From contig NZ_CP016094.1 in assembly GCF_001746835.1 (NCBI RefSeq), positions 2,294,001 to 2,358,000 on the forward strand: DNA of 64,000 bases. Reading direction: 5' to 3'. Below the pieces are notes generated by a model. The model saw only the letters and a list, made by a program, of their open reading frames with translations. It searched no databases and had not been told where the DNA came from. Source of the stretch: Lacunisphaera limnophila (GTDB taxonomy: Bacteria; Verrucomicrobiota; Verrucomicrobiia; Opitutales; Opitutaceae). Positions 17,965-25,484 of the stretch are shown here, in pieces. Position 1 is the first letter of the stretch. Each line of letters begins with the position of its first letter. Both the position numbers and the translations under genes were made by a program.

Positions 17965-18977
17965 AAACCCGCCGGTACGCCGTCCTGGCGGTCACGATCC
18001 TGGCCGTGGCGGCGGCCGCCGTGGGCGCGGACGCGGGAAAGGTCGCAACCGCAGTGTATGCCAAGATCGACCCCGGCTACAAGCGCGTGAAGGCCAAGGA
18101 CGGGAGCTACAAGCCCGAGTATTACGCGCTGAGCAACGGCGGTCTCATCGAAGGCACGACGAGCGACAGCACCGTGGACCGGGTCAGCTATCGCGACGTG
18201 GCCAAGATCGTGATCCCGCTGCTGGACCAGCAGTATTATTATTATGCCAAGACGAAGGAGCAGGCGAAACTGCTGCTGGTGCTGAACTGGGGCGGCACGC
18301 TCGCACCCAACGGGGCGCACCGGGATGCCGCGATTGCGGCGGCCCAAGTCGCGGCGCAGGATTTTCAGCGGACGCAGCGGGACTTGGCGGCGGAGATGAA
18401 AAGGCAGGAAGCGGCGGGGGTGCCCCCTTCGTACCCGGGCGAGGATCGGGTGGCCACCACGACCAACGGCATGGGTCGGAGCATCCAGTTCGGGACGAAT
18501 GAGGAGGTCGCGGTGACCCAGTCCGCGGCTTCGGTGGAGAACAGCTTTCTGACTTCGCAGGTCAACGACCGGGTCCGGGACGAGTTGAACACCAAAAACG
18601 CGCAGATCCTCGGTTACATGGACGAGCTGGCCGACTCGAATGACATCCGCCGATTTGCCGGCGGAGGCGATCGTTACAGTGACCTGATCACCGAGGTGGA
18701 GGAGTCCCGCTACTACATTGTGGTCTCGGCTTATGATTTCCCGGAACTGCTGAAGACGCAGAAAAAGAAGTTGCTGTGGCAGACGCGGGTGAGCGTGCGG
18801 TCGCCCGGCAACGCCTTCGATGAAAGTGTGGCGGCGATGATGAGGAGCGCCGCGAAGTACTTCGGGCAAAACAGCGGCAAGCTGGTCCGGGGCGAGGAGA
18901 GCAAGGGCACGGTCGAGCTGGGCGACCTGAAATTCCTTGGCGAAGCGAAGGAAACCCCTCCCACTAAACAGAAATGA
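17961..18977 (+). CDS. secreted protein of unknown function, tandem paralogue 7 of 9
   Basis: A 338-residue near-twin of paralogue 6, with the same middle insert (AAQDFQRTQRDLAAEMKRQE). Differences concentrate in the signal peptide, the insert and the last 20 residues. Its C-terminal end (KGTVELGDLKFLGEAKE) resembles paralogue 2 rather than 6 (GELKYLGEAKE), another sign of exchange between copies. The tail is shortened to TPPTKQK, and the matching DNA (AAACAG) is a poor ribosome-binding site, so translation of paralogue 8 may depend on coupling alone. Confidence 0.9.
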   Translation: MKTRRYAVLAVTILAVAAAAVGADAGKVATAVYAKIDPGYKRVKAKDGSYKPEYYALSNGGLIEGTTSDSTVDRVSYRDVAKIVIPLLDQQYYYYAKTKEQAKLLLVLNWGGTLAPNGAHRDAAIAAAQVAAQDFQRTQRDLAAEMKRQEAAGVPPSYPGEDRVATTTNGMGRSIQFGTNEEVAVTQSAASVENSFLTSQVNDRVRDELNTKNAQILGYMDELADSNDIRRFAGGGDRYSDLITEVEESRYYIVVSAYDFPELLKTQKKKLLWQTRVSVRSPGNAFDESVAAMMRSAAKYFGQNSGKLVRGEESKGTVELGDLKFLGEAKETPPTKQK

Positions 18978-19927
18978 AGATCCCCTCCGTCATGGCCCGA
19001 ACCGGCCGGTATGCCGCCGTCTTGCTGCTGTTGTCCGGACTGGGCACGTCCGCGTTCGCCGAGGAGCTGATCGCCACGGCGATCTCGGGTCGCGTGGGGT
19101 CCGGTTACCAGCGCACGAAGCTGCCGGACGGTTCCTTCAAGCCCGAGTATTATGCGCTGGCCAACGGCGGGCGGATCGAAGGCACGGGCAGTGACGTGAC
19201 GGTCGACCGCATCCAGTATCCGGAGATCGCCGAGGTCGCCAGCCGCCTGCTGGCCCGGCAGAACTACCGCTACGCGCAGACGGCGGACCAGGCGACGCTG
19301 ATGATCGTGCTGCACTGGGGCGTGACGCTCACCTTCAACAGCGGCAACTACGCCACGAGCGTGGGCAACGCCGCCTCGGCCATGGCGAACCTGAAATCCC
19401 TGGGGGGCGGTCCCGGCACGGCCCCGAGTGCCGACGCCGCCGTGGTGGCCGCCGGGGAGGTTTTCGAGAACGAGATGATGAAGCTCGCGATGGAGAATCG
19501 GGTCCGCGACCAGATCAACCTGCCCAATGCGCGCTTGCTCGGCTATCTCGACGATCTCAATGAATCCAACGACATCCGCCGCTGGGCCGGCGGCGGTGAC
19601 CGCTACAACGACCTGATCGCCGACGTCGAGGAGTCGCGGTACTACATCATCGTGTCCGCCTATGCCTTTGAGCCGTTGGTGAAGCGGCAGGAGAAGAAAC
19701 TGCTATGGCAGACGCGCGTGAGCGTGCGGGCCCCGGGCAACCGGTTTGATGACAGTGTGGCGGCCATGATGAAGGGCGCCTCGAAATATTTCGGTCAGGA
19801 CAGCGGCAAGCTGGTTCGCGGCGAGGAAAGCAAGGGCGTGGTCGAGCTCGGCGACCTGAAGTTCCTCGGCGAGGCCAAGGAGCCGGCGCCGGCGGTCCGG
19901 CCGGCGGCGAAGGACGGGGGCAAGTAG
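18974..19927 (+). CDS. secreted protein of unknown function, tandem paralogue 8 of 9 (last of overlapping run)
   Basis: A 317-residue short-middle member and the most divergent of the eight linked copies. Its signal peptide is longer (about 30 residues, ending TSAFAEE). The N-terminal block reads RVGSGYQRTKLPDGSFKPEY, and the usual LSNGG is LANGG. The middle is Gly/Ala-rich (SLGGGPGTAPSADAAV). INLPNARLLGYLDDLNESND links it with paralogue 4. It ends PAAKDGGK and TAG: the KEKK tail of upstream members is absent exactly where no gene follows by overlap. A second possible start (ATG at 18992) would shorten the signal peptide. Confidence 0.88.
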   Translation: MKIPSVMARTGRYAAVLLLLSGLGTSAFAEELIATAISGRVGSGYQRTKLPDGSFKPEYYALANGGRIEGTGSDVTVDRIQYPEIAEVASRLLARQNYRYAQTADQATLMIVLHWGVTLTFNSGNYATSVGNAASAMANLKSLGGGPGTAPSADAAVVAAGEVFENEMMKLAMENRVRDQINLPNARLLGYLDDLNESNDIRRWAGGGDRYNDLIADVEESRYYIIVSAYAFEPLVKRQEKKLLWQTRVSVRAPGNRFDDSVAAMMKGASKYFGQDSGKLVRGEESKGVVELGDLKFLGEAKEPAPAVRPAAKDGGK

Positions 19928-19983
19928 CTGAATTTAAGGGGATTGTCCGATGGCGTGTGGGGCGGGCGCGGCGGATCCGAGCC

Positions 19984-20011
19984 AACCTGCCCGGAGGTCA
20001 GGTTCCACCTT
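19984..20011 (-). repeat. single GTGG-headed palindrome (REP-like)
   Basis: On the minus strand this reads GTGG, then AACCTG, a 9-base ACCTCCGGG loop, and CAGGTT. The same loop with a compensated stem (AGCCCG/CGGGCT) occurs at 43615-43641. It lies 57 bases after the last overlapping paralogue. The rest of the 203-base gap to the next gene shows no other element I can support. Confidence 0.5.
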
Positions 20012-20130
20012 GAGGCAGGTCCCGTCACGAGCAGGCAATGGCCGGGAAGTTGAAGGGGAAAGGCACGGACCGGGGTTGATTCTGCTGATGGCTTTCTTTT
20101 CAACCCCGTTTCACTAGACTCCTCTCTGTC

Positions 20131-21126
20131 ATGAAAACCACGTTCCTTCCCTCGCGGCTGATCGGTGTTTTGACCAGCCTGTTGGTGCTCGCGACGCTCG
20201 GGCGCGCGAACGACGATTACTCGGTGCTGACCTCGGTCATGGCCAAGACAGCCAAGGACTACAAACGGGTGAAAGGGCCCGACGGCAAGTGGGAGCGGGA
20301 ATACTACACGCTGGTCAACGGCGGGCCGGCCGAGGGCACGATCCGCGACAGCGCGCAGGGCCGGGTGCCGTTTGTCGCGCTGGCCACGGTGCTGGCGCAG
20401 CATCTGGCGCGGCAGGGTTATTATCCGGCGGCCAGTGCCGACCAGGTGGATCACCTGCTGGTGGTGAATTGGGGCCAGACGCGGCCCTTTGCCGACGCGG
20501 TGTACCGCGATGGCCTGGACAACGTGGTGGACGCGATGAACATGATGTCGCTGAAGAATCAGGCGTCCCTGGCGGCCAATGCCAACGCCGGCACCCAGAC
20601 CCAGTCCGAGATGACGCTCACGGGCAGCGTCGAGGACATGGAGGCGGAGGCCGCCGACAGCTACCTGCAAAATGCGATGATCATCCAGGACATGAACAAC
20701 CGGGCCCGCAACCAATCGAACGCGCGGACGGCGCACCTCCTGGGCTACATGGGCAACATCAACCAGGCCGACGGACCGCAGCGCTATGCCGGCGGCGGCG
20801 ACCTGTACAACGAGCTCATCGCCGACATCGAGGAGGCCCGTTATTACATCATTCTCTCGGCCTACGATTTCGACCGGACCGTGCGCCAGCAGCGCCCGAA
20901 GCTGCAGTGGGTGACGCGCATGAGCATGCGGGCGCCCGGCAACAGCTTTGCGGAGAAGGCCGCCGCGATGATCGCGTATTCCTCGTCCCGGTTCGGCCAG
21001 AACACCAGCGGTCTGGAACGGAAGCTCTACCCGCAGTACAAGGTGAACCTGGAGGACACCCGGTTTCTCGGCATGGCGTCCACGTGGCGGAATCCGGCGG
21101 ACGCGGCGCCGGAGTCGAAGCAGTAG
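20131..21126 (+). CDS. secreted protein of unknown function, detached divergent paralogue 9
   Basis: A 331-residue protein with a signal peptide (MKTTFLPSRLIGVLTSLLVL) and the same two-block layout as the array, but much diverged. The N-terminal block has KDYKRVKGPDGKWEREYYTL and HLLVVNWGQT; the C-terminal block has YAGGGDLYNELIADIEEARY, YYIILSAYDF and LQWVTRMSMRAPGNSFAEKA. The middle is Ala/Asn/Gln-rich. It is separated from paralogue 8 by 203 bases, so it probably has its own promoter, although I see no convincing box. It ends in SKQ rather than a KEKK tail. The comparison defines the residues likely to matter: EYY, NGG, WG, AGGGD, YY and APGN. Confidence 0.88.
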   Translation: MKTTFLPSRLIGVLTSLLVLATLGRANDDYSVLTSVMAKTAKDYKRVKGPDGKWEREYYTLVNGGPAEGTIRDSAQGRVPFVALATVLAQHLARQGYYPAASADQVDHLLVVNWGQTRPFADAVYRDGLDNVVDAMNMMSLKNQASLAANANAGTQTQSEMTLTGSVEDMEAEAADSYLQNAMIIQDMNNRARNQSNARTAHLLGYMGNINQADGPQRYAGGGDLYNELIADIEEARYYIILSAYDFDRTVRQQRPKLQWVTRMSMRAPGNSFAEKAAAMIAYSSSRFGQNTSGLERKLYPQYKVNLEDTRFLGMASTWRNPADAAPESKQ

Positions 21127-21153
21127 GGTTGGGGGCGCCAGAATGAGTCGGTT

Positions 21154-21232
21154 GTAGGGCGGGGTCGCCGAACCCCGCCTTTTTTCGGGCATGATATCGC
21201 GTTCGAGGCGGGGTTCGGCGACCCCGCCCTAC
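21154..21232. repeat. inverted pair of GTAG-headed palindromes, also terminator-like
   Basis: Two exact 26-base inverted arms (21154-21179 and 21207-21232) each begin, read outward-in, with GTAGGGCGGGGTCGCCGAAC. Each arm is itself a hairpin (GGCGGGGT/ACCCCGCC). The left arm is followed by TTTTTT, so it can terminate the + strand transcript of paralogue 9. The pair sits between convergent genes. A second copy lies at 46849-46928, also between convergent genes. Confidence 0.8.
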
Positions 21233-21250
21233 AGTTAAGGCAGGGGGCAT

Positions 21251-21278
21251 AAAAAAGCCGCGACTGGCGTCGCGGCTT
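21251..21278 (-). terminator. intrinsic terminator downstream of pnp
   Basis: On the minus strand GCCGCGAC pairs with GTCGCGGC, followed by TTTTTT. It lies about 45 bases after the pnp stop, behind a second hairpin, and is a standard intrinsic terminator. Confidence 0.8.
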
Positions 21279-21291
21279 GAGGGGGAGGGAG

Positions 21292-21317
21292 AAAAGCGCG
21301 TTGGGGGCAACGCGCTT
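21292..21317 (-). terminator. first hairpin after pnp stop
   Basis: AAGCGCGTT (minus strand) and AACGCGCTT form a 9-bp stem with a short loop that begins 5 bases after the pnp stop and ends in TTTT. With the hairpin at 21251-21278 it makes a tandem terminator, or a 3' stabilising stem. Confidence 0.6.
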
Positions 21318-21321
21318 CACC

Positions 21322-23523
21322 TTATTGGGCGGCGGGGGCTTCGGGGGCCGGGGCGGCCTCGGCGGGGGCGCCGCCGGCCTGCTTCTGGGCCTCGAGCTCG
21401 GCCATCGCGGCCTTGCGGCTGAGACGGACCTTGCCGGAGCGCTCGTCGATGCCGACGCACTTCACCGTGATGGAGTCGCCGACCTTGACGACGTCCTCGG
21501 TGCGGCGCACGCGGAAGTCGGCCAGCTCGGAGATGTGGACGAGGCCTTCCTTGCCCGGCATGCACTCGACGAAGGCGCCGAACTCCTTGGTGCCGGTGAC
21601 GCGGCCGGTGTAGATCTTGCCGATCTCGATCTGGGAACCGCCGCCGCAGAGGGCGTCGATTTCCTGCACGGCGCGGTTCATGGCGTCGGCATTGTTCGAG
21701 TAGATGAAGACCTTGCCCGAGTCGTCGTCGGCGATGTCGATCTGCGCGCCGGTCGTCTCGGTGATGCGGCGGATCGTCTTGCCGCCGGGCCCGATGAGCA
21801 GGCCGATCTTCTCGGGATCGATCTGGATCGTCTGGATGCGGGGGGCGTAGGGGCTGAGGTCCTTGCGGGGGGCCGGCAGGGAGGCGAGCATCGTCTTGAG
21901 GATCTCGATGCGGGCCTCGCGGCACTGGTGGACGGCGGCCTTCACGATCTCAAACGGCAGGCCGTTGATCTTGAGGTCGAGTTGGAAGCCGGTGATGCCC
22001 TTGGTGGTGCCGGCGATCTTGAAGTCCATGTCGCCGAAGTGATCTTCCTCACCGAGGATGTCGGTGATGGTGGTCCACTTGGTGATGGCGCCGCTGGCGT
22101 CCATCTCGGTCATGAGGCCGCAGGAGATGCCGGCGACGGGGGCGATGATCGGCACGCCGGCGTCCATGAGGGCCAGACAGCCGCCGCAGATCGAGGCCAT
22201 GGAGGTCGAGCCGTTGGAGGCCATGATCTCGGAGACGACGCGGATGGAGTAGGGGAAGACGTCCTCGGGGGGCAGGATCGGCACGAGGGAGCGCTCGGCG
22301 AGCGCGCCGTGGCCGATTTCGCGGCGGCCGGGGCCGATGAAGCGGCCGGCCTCGCCGACGGAGAACGGCGGGAAGTTGTAGTGGAGGATGAACGACTTGG
22401 AGGTCGCGCCGCCGGTGAGGCCGTCCATGTCCTGGGCTTCCTTGGTCGGCCCGAGGGTGACGAGGGCGATGTTCTGGGTGTCACCGCGCTGGAACATGGC
22501 GGAACCATGGACGCGGGGGAGGACGCCGACCTGGGCCTTGAGGGGGCGCAGGGACTTGGCGTCCCGCTTGTCGGAGCGGAGGCCCTGGGCGAGGACGGTG
22601 GCGCGGTAGGCCTTGTACTGGAGGTCCTCGAACACGACGTTGAGGTCGACATCGGTGAACTTGTCGGCGCCGAGCTCGGCGGTGAGGGCGGCCTTGGCCT
22701 CTTCCTTGAGGGCCTTCACGTTGGCGGAGCGGACGTTCTTCTCGTAGCCGAAGATGGCGGCGGAGACGCGCTCGGCGGGGACGACGCGCTCGATGATGGC
22801 GCGGGCCTCGGGGGTGGCGCCCACGAGCTTGAAGGTGGCCTTCGGCTTGCCGGCGAGCTTCTGCAGCTCGCGGATGGCGGCGATGATGGGCTGGATGGAG
22901 GCGTGGCCGAACGCGAGGGCCTCGATGAACTTGTCCTCGGCGATCTGGTCGGCGGAACCCTCGATCATCAGCATGTCCTTCTCGTTGCCGACGTAGATGA
23001 GGTCGAGCGCGGACGAGTACATCTGCTCGATGGTGGGATTGGCGACGAAGACGTCGTCGATGAGGGCGACGCGGACGCAGCCGATGGGCCCGTTCCAGGG
23101 GATGTCGGAGATCGCGAGGGCGGCGCTGGCGCCGTTGACCATGGCGATGTCGGAGTCGTGGATGAGATCGGCGGAGAGGAGGGTGCCGATGATCTGGACC
23201 TCATTGAGGAAGCCCTCGGGGAAGAGGGGGCGGCAGGGGCGGTCGCAGAGGCGGGAGATGAGGATCTCGCGCTCGGAGGGACGGCCCTCGCGCTTGAAGT
23301 AGCCGCCGGGGAAGCGGCCGGCCGCGGCGTACTTGTCGCGGTAGTCGCAGGTGAGCGGGAAGAAGTCCTGGCCGGGGCGCATGGTCTGCGCGGCGCAGGC
23401 GGTGACGAGGACGTTGGTCTCGCCGACGTTGACGTTGACGGCGCCGCCCGCGAGCTGGGCGATGGAGCCGGTGGAGAACGTGAGGTTCATCCCGGCGACG
23501 GTGACATTGTGTTTCTGATTCAT
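21322..23523 (-). CDS. pnp: polyribonucleotide nucleotidyltransferase
   Basis: A 733-residue PNPase, the phosphorolytic 3'-5' exoribonuclease of the RNA degradosome. Two RNase PH domains flank an all-helical domain. The second PH domain shows [18 protein letters not shown] and DFKIAGT. A KH domain ([15 protein letters not shown]) is followed by an S1 domain ([20 protein letters not shown]). The protein ends in a Gln/Ala/Pro-rich tail. rpsO lies immediately upstream, the classic rpsO-pnp pair, but a terminator (23766-23801) and a palindrome separate them, so pnp may also have its own promoter in the 287-base gap. Confidence 0.97.
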   Translation of the reverse strand: MNQKHNVTVAGMNLTFSTGSIAQLAGGAVNVNVGETNVLVTACAAQTMRPGQDFFPLTCDYRDKYAAAGRFPGGYFKREGRPSEREILISRLCDRPCRPLFPEGFLNEVQIIGTLLSADLIHDSDIAMVNGASAALAISDIPWNGPIGCVRVALIDDVFVANPTIEQMYSSALDLIYVGNEKDMLMIEGSADQIAEDKFIEALAFGHASIQPIIAAIRELQKLAGKPKATFKLVGATPEARAIIERVVPAERVSAAIFGYEKNVRSANVKALKEEAKAALTAELGADKFTDVDLNVVFEDLQYKAYRATVLAQGLRSDKRDAKSLRPLKAQVGVLPRVHGSAMFQRGDTQNIALVTLGPTKEAQDMDGLTGGATSKSFILHYNFPPFSVGEAGRFIGPGRREIGHGALAERSLVPILPPEDVFPYSIRVVSEIMASNGSTSMASICGGCLALMDAGVPIIAPVAGISCGLMTEMDASGAITKWTTITDILGEEDHFGDMDFKIAGTTKGITGFQLDLKINGLPFEIVKAAVHQCREARIEILKTMLASLPAPRKDLSPYAPRIQTIQIDPEKIGLLIGPGGKTIRRITETTGAQIDIADDDSGKVFIYSNNADAMNRAVQEIDALCGGGSQIEIGKIYTGRVTGTKEFGAFVECMPGKEGLVHISELADFRVRRTEDVVKVGDSITVKCVGIDERSGKVRLSRKAAMAELEAQKQAGGAPAEAAPAPEAPAAQ

Positions 23524-23664
23524 GGTATGACTAGGGTGGGCCGCTCAGGGCCCGGGGTGCGACGACGCCAAAGCGGCGGCGGCGCGGGGTGGGGGTTGCC
23601 GGTTTCGTGGCGCCCTCTGAATCAGTGCCGAGAAATTTCGGATTACGGCTCTCTCGGGATGGAG

Positions 23665-23708
23665 GTCGGGGTTGGTCCCCGACGTTTCGGGCGTGAAGCC
23701 CGACCTAC
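23665..23708 (-). repeat. GTAG-headed palindrome pair in the rpsO-pnp gap
   Basis: The minus strand reads GTAGGTCGGGCTTCACGCCC and then GA (23708-23687), a GTAG head plus a 6-bp stem with a TTCAC loop. A second stem, GTCGGGG/CCCCGAC, lies at 23665-23683. The layout matches the other palindromes in this window. The rest of 23524-23810 holds the rpsO terminator and no gene. Confidence 0.6.
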
Positions 23709-23765
23709 CAAATGAGGGAGAAGTAAGCTGAAATGTCCCGGGCGCTGGTCCGTGTGAGGGGAGCT

Positions 23766-23801
23766 AAAACGAAGGGCGACCCGTCGGTGGGTCGCCCTTC
23801 G
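23766..23801 (-). terminator. intrinsic terminator of rpsO
   Basis: A 13-bp stem (CGAAGGGCGACCC with GGGTCGCCCTTCG) followed on the minus strand by TTTT begins about 10 bases after the rpsO stop. Confidence 0.85.
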
Positions 23802-23810
23802 TGAAATCGG

Positions 23811-24074
23811 TTACTTGCGCAGGCTGAGCTTCTGCAGCAGGTCGTTGTATTTGGCGAGGTCCTCGGCCTTGACGTAATCAAGGAGCTTGCGACGACGGCT
23901 CGCCATCTGGAGAAGGCCGCGGCGGCTGTGGAAGTCCTTGCGATGCGTGCGCAGGTGCTCGGTCAAGTGATTGATGCGAGCCGTGAGCAGCGCGATCTGG
24001 ACGTCGCTGGAGCCGGTGTCCTTCTCGTGGATTTTGTACTGGGCGATGACTTCGGATTTAACGGGTTGTGACAT
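23811..24074 (-). CDS. rpsO: 30S ribosomal protein S15
   Basis: An 87-residue S15 protein, about the normal length. The family core is complete: [37 protein letters not shown] and RRRKLLDYV. It binds the central domain of 16S rRNA early in 30S assembly. It has its own strong terminator and lies upstream of pnp. The 5' leader (24075-24230) contains two stable hairpins and may take part in autoregulation, as known for S15 in several phyla. Confidence 0.97.
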   Translation of the reverse strand: MSQPVKSEVIAQYKIHEKDTGSSDVQIALLTARINHLTEHLRTHRKDFHSRRGLLQMASRRRKLLDYVKAEDLAKYNDLLQKLSLRK

Positions 24075-24230
24075 GGTTTATGTTGTTGATGACGCGGTCG
24101 TTTAGGGGGATTTCTCCCGTGCCGCCCGCTTTTGGAGGGCCGGCGGCACCGTTAGCGCCCGGTTGCCCGGACTGACCGTGGTGGGAGTCTGCGACCAGCA
24201 GACCCTCACTAACGCAAGTGGGCATTAACC
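24075..24230 (-). promoter_or_regulatory. possible structured leader of rpsO
   Basis: On the minus strand two hairpins precede the rpsO ATG: GTCTGC/GCAGAC with a 5-base loop (24203-24187) and GTGCCGCC/GGCGGCAC (24149-24119). The last is about 45 bases from the start codon. The 273-base gap up to the next gene (24348) holds no convincing coding sequence; a 64-codon frame within it looks like noise. S15 leaders are often autoregulatory, but the fold here is not one I can match. Confidence 0.35.
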
Positions 24231-24347
24231 AAGCCGGAGGCGTGCCGCGCAAGCGTAATTTTGCTGCCGTTGGACCGGGACACGTTGTCTCAAATCGAAC
24301 GCTGGCGACGTGGCGGACGAGGCTGCGGACGGCACTCCGCGGGTACT

Positions 24348-24935
24348 TCAGCTGACGTAGATGACGAAGCCTTGGCGGGCGAGGGCCGCCGCCTGCAGGA
24401 AATTCCTGAGCGTGTCGAAATTGTCCGCGACATAGAGTTCGTTCTGTTCACCGGCCCGGGAAGGTTCCCACAAGGCATCGGGATAGACCTTGGCCGCGAG
24501 CATCGCCGGGGCATTGAACCGGGCGAGGAACTCGTCCCGGGTTAGGGGGCTGAGCGCTGCGGCCAGGGTTTGGGTCTCCTGGGAGGAAAAGGCCCGGGCG
24601 GGTCCGTATCCCACCTCCTCGCGCCCGACCGTTTTGCCTCCGCTGCAGATGAAGCCAAGCGGATGGGGGGTCTCGTCGGCCGCACCGGTGAGCATGAAGT
24701 GGATCGCGTTCCAGGCCTTGTCCAGGTCGACCTCATCACCGGTTACCCGCTCTAGGGTGATCGGGGGCAAGGCGGGCTGGGGCCGTCCGAACAGGCGGGC
24801 GAGAAATCCCGGGGGCTGGGCGGGTTCGTCCTCATCGTCCTCCTCCCCGAGCACCTGATGGATGAGCTTGGGGTGGACGAGGAGTTTGGCGATCGTGTCG
24901 TCATCAAGACGACGTAGGACGGTGATCATGCCCAT
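24348..24935 (-). CDS. DUF1877 (YfbM-like) family protein
   Basis: A 195-residue protein beginning MGMITVLRRLDDDTIAKLL, the typical start of the DUF1877/YfbM family, with the other family blocks DLDKAWNAIHFMLTG, PLGFICSGGK and EEVGYGPARAFSS. An acidic patch (GEEDDEDEPAQ) and a Pro-rich loop replace the usual short linker. The family has no assigned biochemical role and is thought to be cytoplasmic. The gene follows the dciA-like gene by 26 bases on the same strand, so they probably share a transcript. Confidence 0.85.
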   Translation of the reverse strand: MGMITVLRRLDDDTIAKLLVHPKLIHQVLGEEDDEDEPAQPPGFLARLFGRPQPALPPITLERVTGDEVDLDKAWNAIHFMLTGAADETPHPLGFICSGGKTVGREEVGYGPARAFSSQETQTLAAALSPLTRDEFLARFNAPAMLAAKVYPDALWEPSRAGEQNELYVADNFDTLRNFLQAAALARQGFVIYVS

Positions 24936-24961
24936 AAGGAATCCTCAGGTTGGGTCGGGGT

Positions 24962-25345
24962 TCAGTTGGCGCGCAAAGCCAGGCCCTTGATGTGGTCGCA
25001 GCCGGGGAGTTTGCGGAGTTTTTCGACGATGGCCTCGCGGTGCATGAAGAGCTCGTTGCGGACCACGCTATGCGAAACGAGGACGACGAGGAGGTTGCGT
25101 TCGACGGCGAGGGGGTGGGAGTAGCCGGCGTTGCCCGTGCCAACGAGCTCGGCCCATTTGTCGCGGATGCTGTGTTCGATCGAGTCGTGGCTGATGCGGT
25201 ATTTGATGAGGAGCTCGTCCACGAGGGAGGCCAGGTCCACGGTCGGCCGGCGGCGGGACCGGCCGGGGTCCTCGGGCAGCGCGCGGAAGCCGGCGATCAT
25301 GTTCTCGATCGCGCGGGAGAATTCCTTGGGCTCGGGCTCAGGCAT
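24962..25345 (-). CDS. DciA-like (DUF721) protein
   Basis: A 127-residue DUF721 protein. The conserved region (residues about 38-115) has LVDELLIKYRISHDSIEHSI, then WAELVGTGNAGYSHPLAVER with a hydrophobic LLVVLVSHS strand, and ends with a helix rich in Leu and Arg. DciA proteins load or assist the replicative helicase DnaB in bacteria without DnaC; other DUF721 proteins are uncharacterised. It is transcribed with the DUF1877 gene. A palindrome pair separates it from the exporter gene upstream. Confidence 0.8.
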   Translation of the reverse strand: MPEPEPKEFSRAIENMIAGFRALPEDPGRSRRRPTVDLASLVDELLIKYRISHDSIEHSIRDKWAELVGTGNAGYSHPLAVERNLLVVLVSHSVVRNELFMHREAIVEKLRKLPGCDHIKGLALRAN

Positions 25346-25398
25346 GACTGAGCAAGTAACAAGGATCAGGTATCAAGTGACAAGGGATGAATCACGTT

Positions 25399-25476
25399 TG
25401 TAGGAGCCTGCTTGCAGGCGAATCGGGACTTCCTCAGTCGATGTGAGTTCCTGTCGCCTGTAAACAGGCTCCTACA
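25399..25476. repeat. inverted pair of GTAG-headed palindromes downstream of the MsbA-like gene
   Basis: The left arm (25399-25421) begins TGTAGGAGCCTGCTTGCAGG and the right arm (25454-25476) is its near-exact reverse complement with one change (GTTTACAGG). Each arm contains its own stem (GCCTGC/GCAGGC). A close copy lies at 27307-27385, on the other side of the exporter gene. Confidence 0.75.
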
Positions 25477-25484
25477 GCCAAGCA

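Noticed and set aside
12093-21126. CRISPR or other short-repeat array suggested by the 1-kb periodicity
   Set aside because: The period is made of whole protein-coding genes; there are no short regular repeats with spacers.
21277-23715. 812-codon open frame on the + strand opposite pnp
   Set aside because: Antisense shadow in GC-rich DNA; pnp on the minus strand is complete and the + product is a Gly/Asp/Val-rich repeat with no domain.
24058-24252. 64-codon frame in the rpsO leader
   Set aside because: Composition and motifs do not look coding, and it runs through two RNA-like hairpins into the rpsO start.
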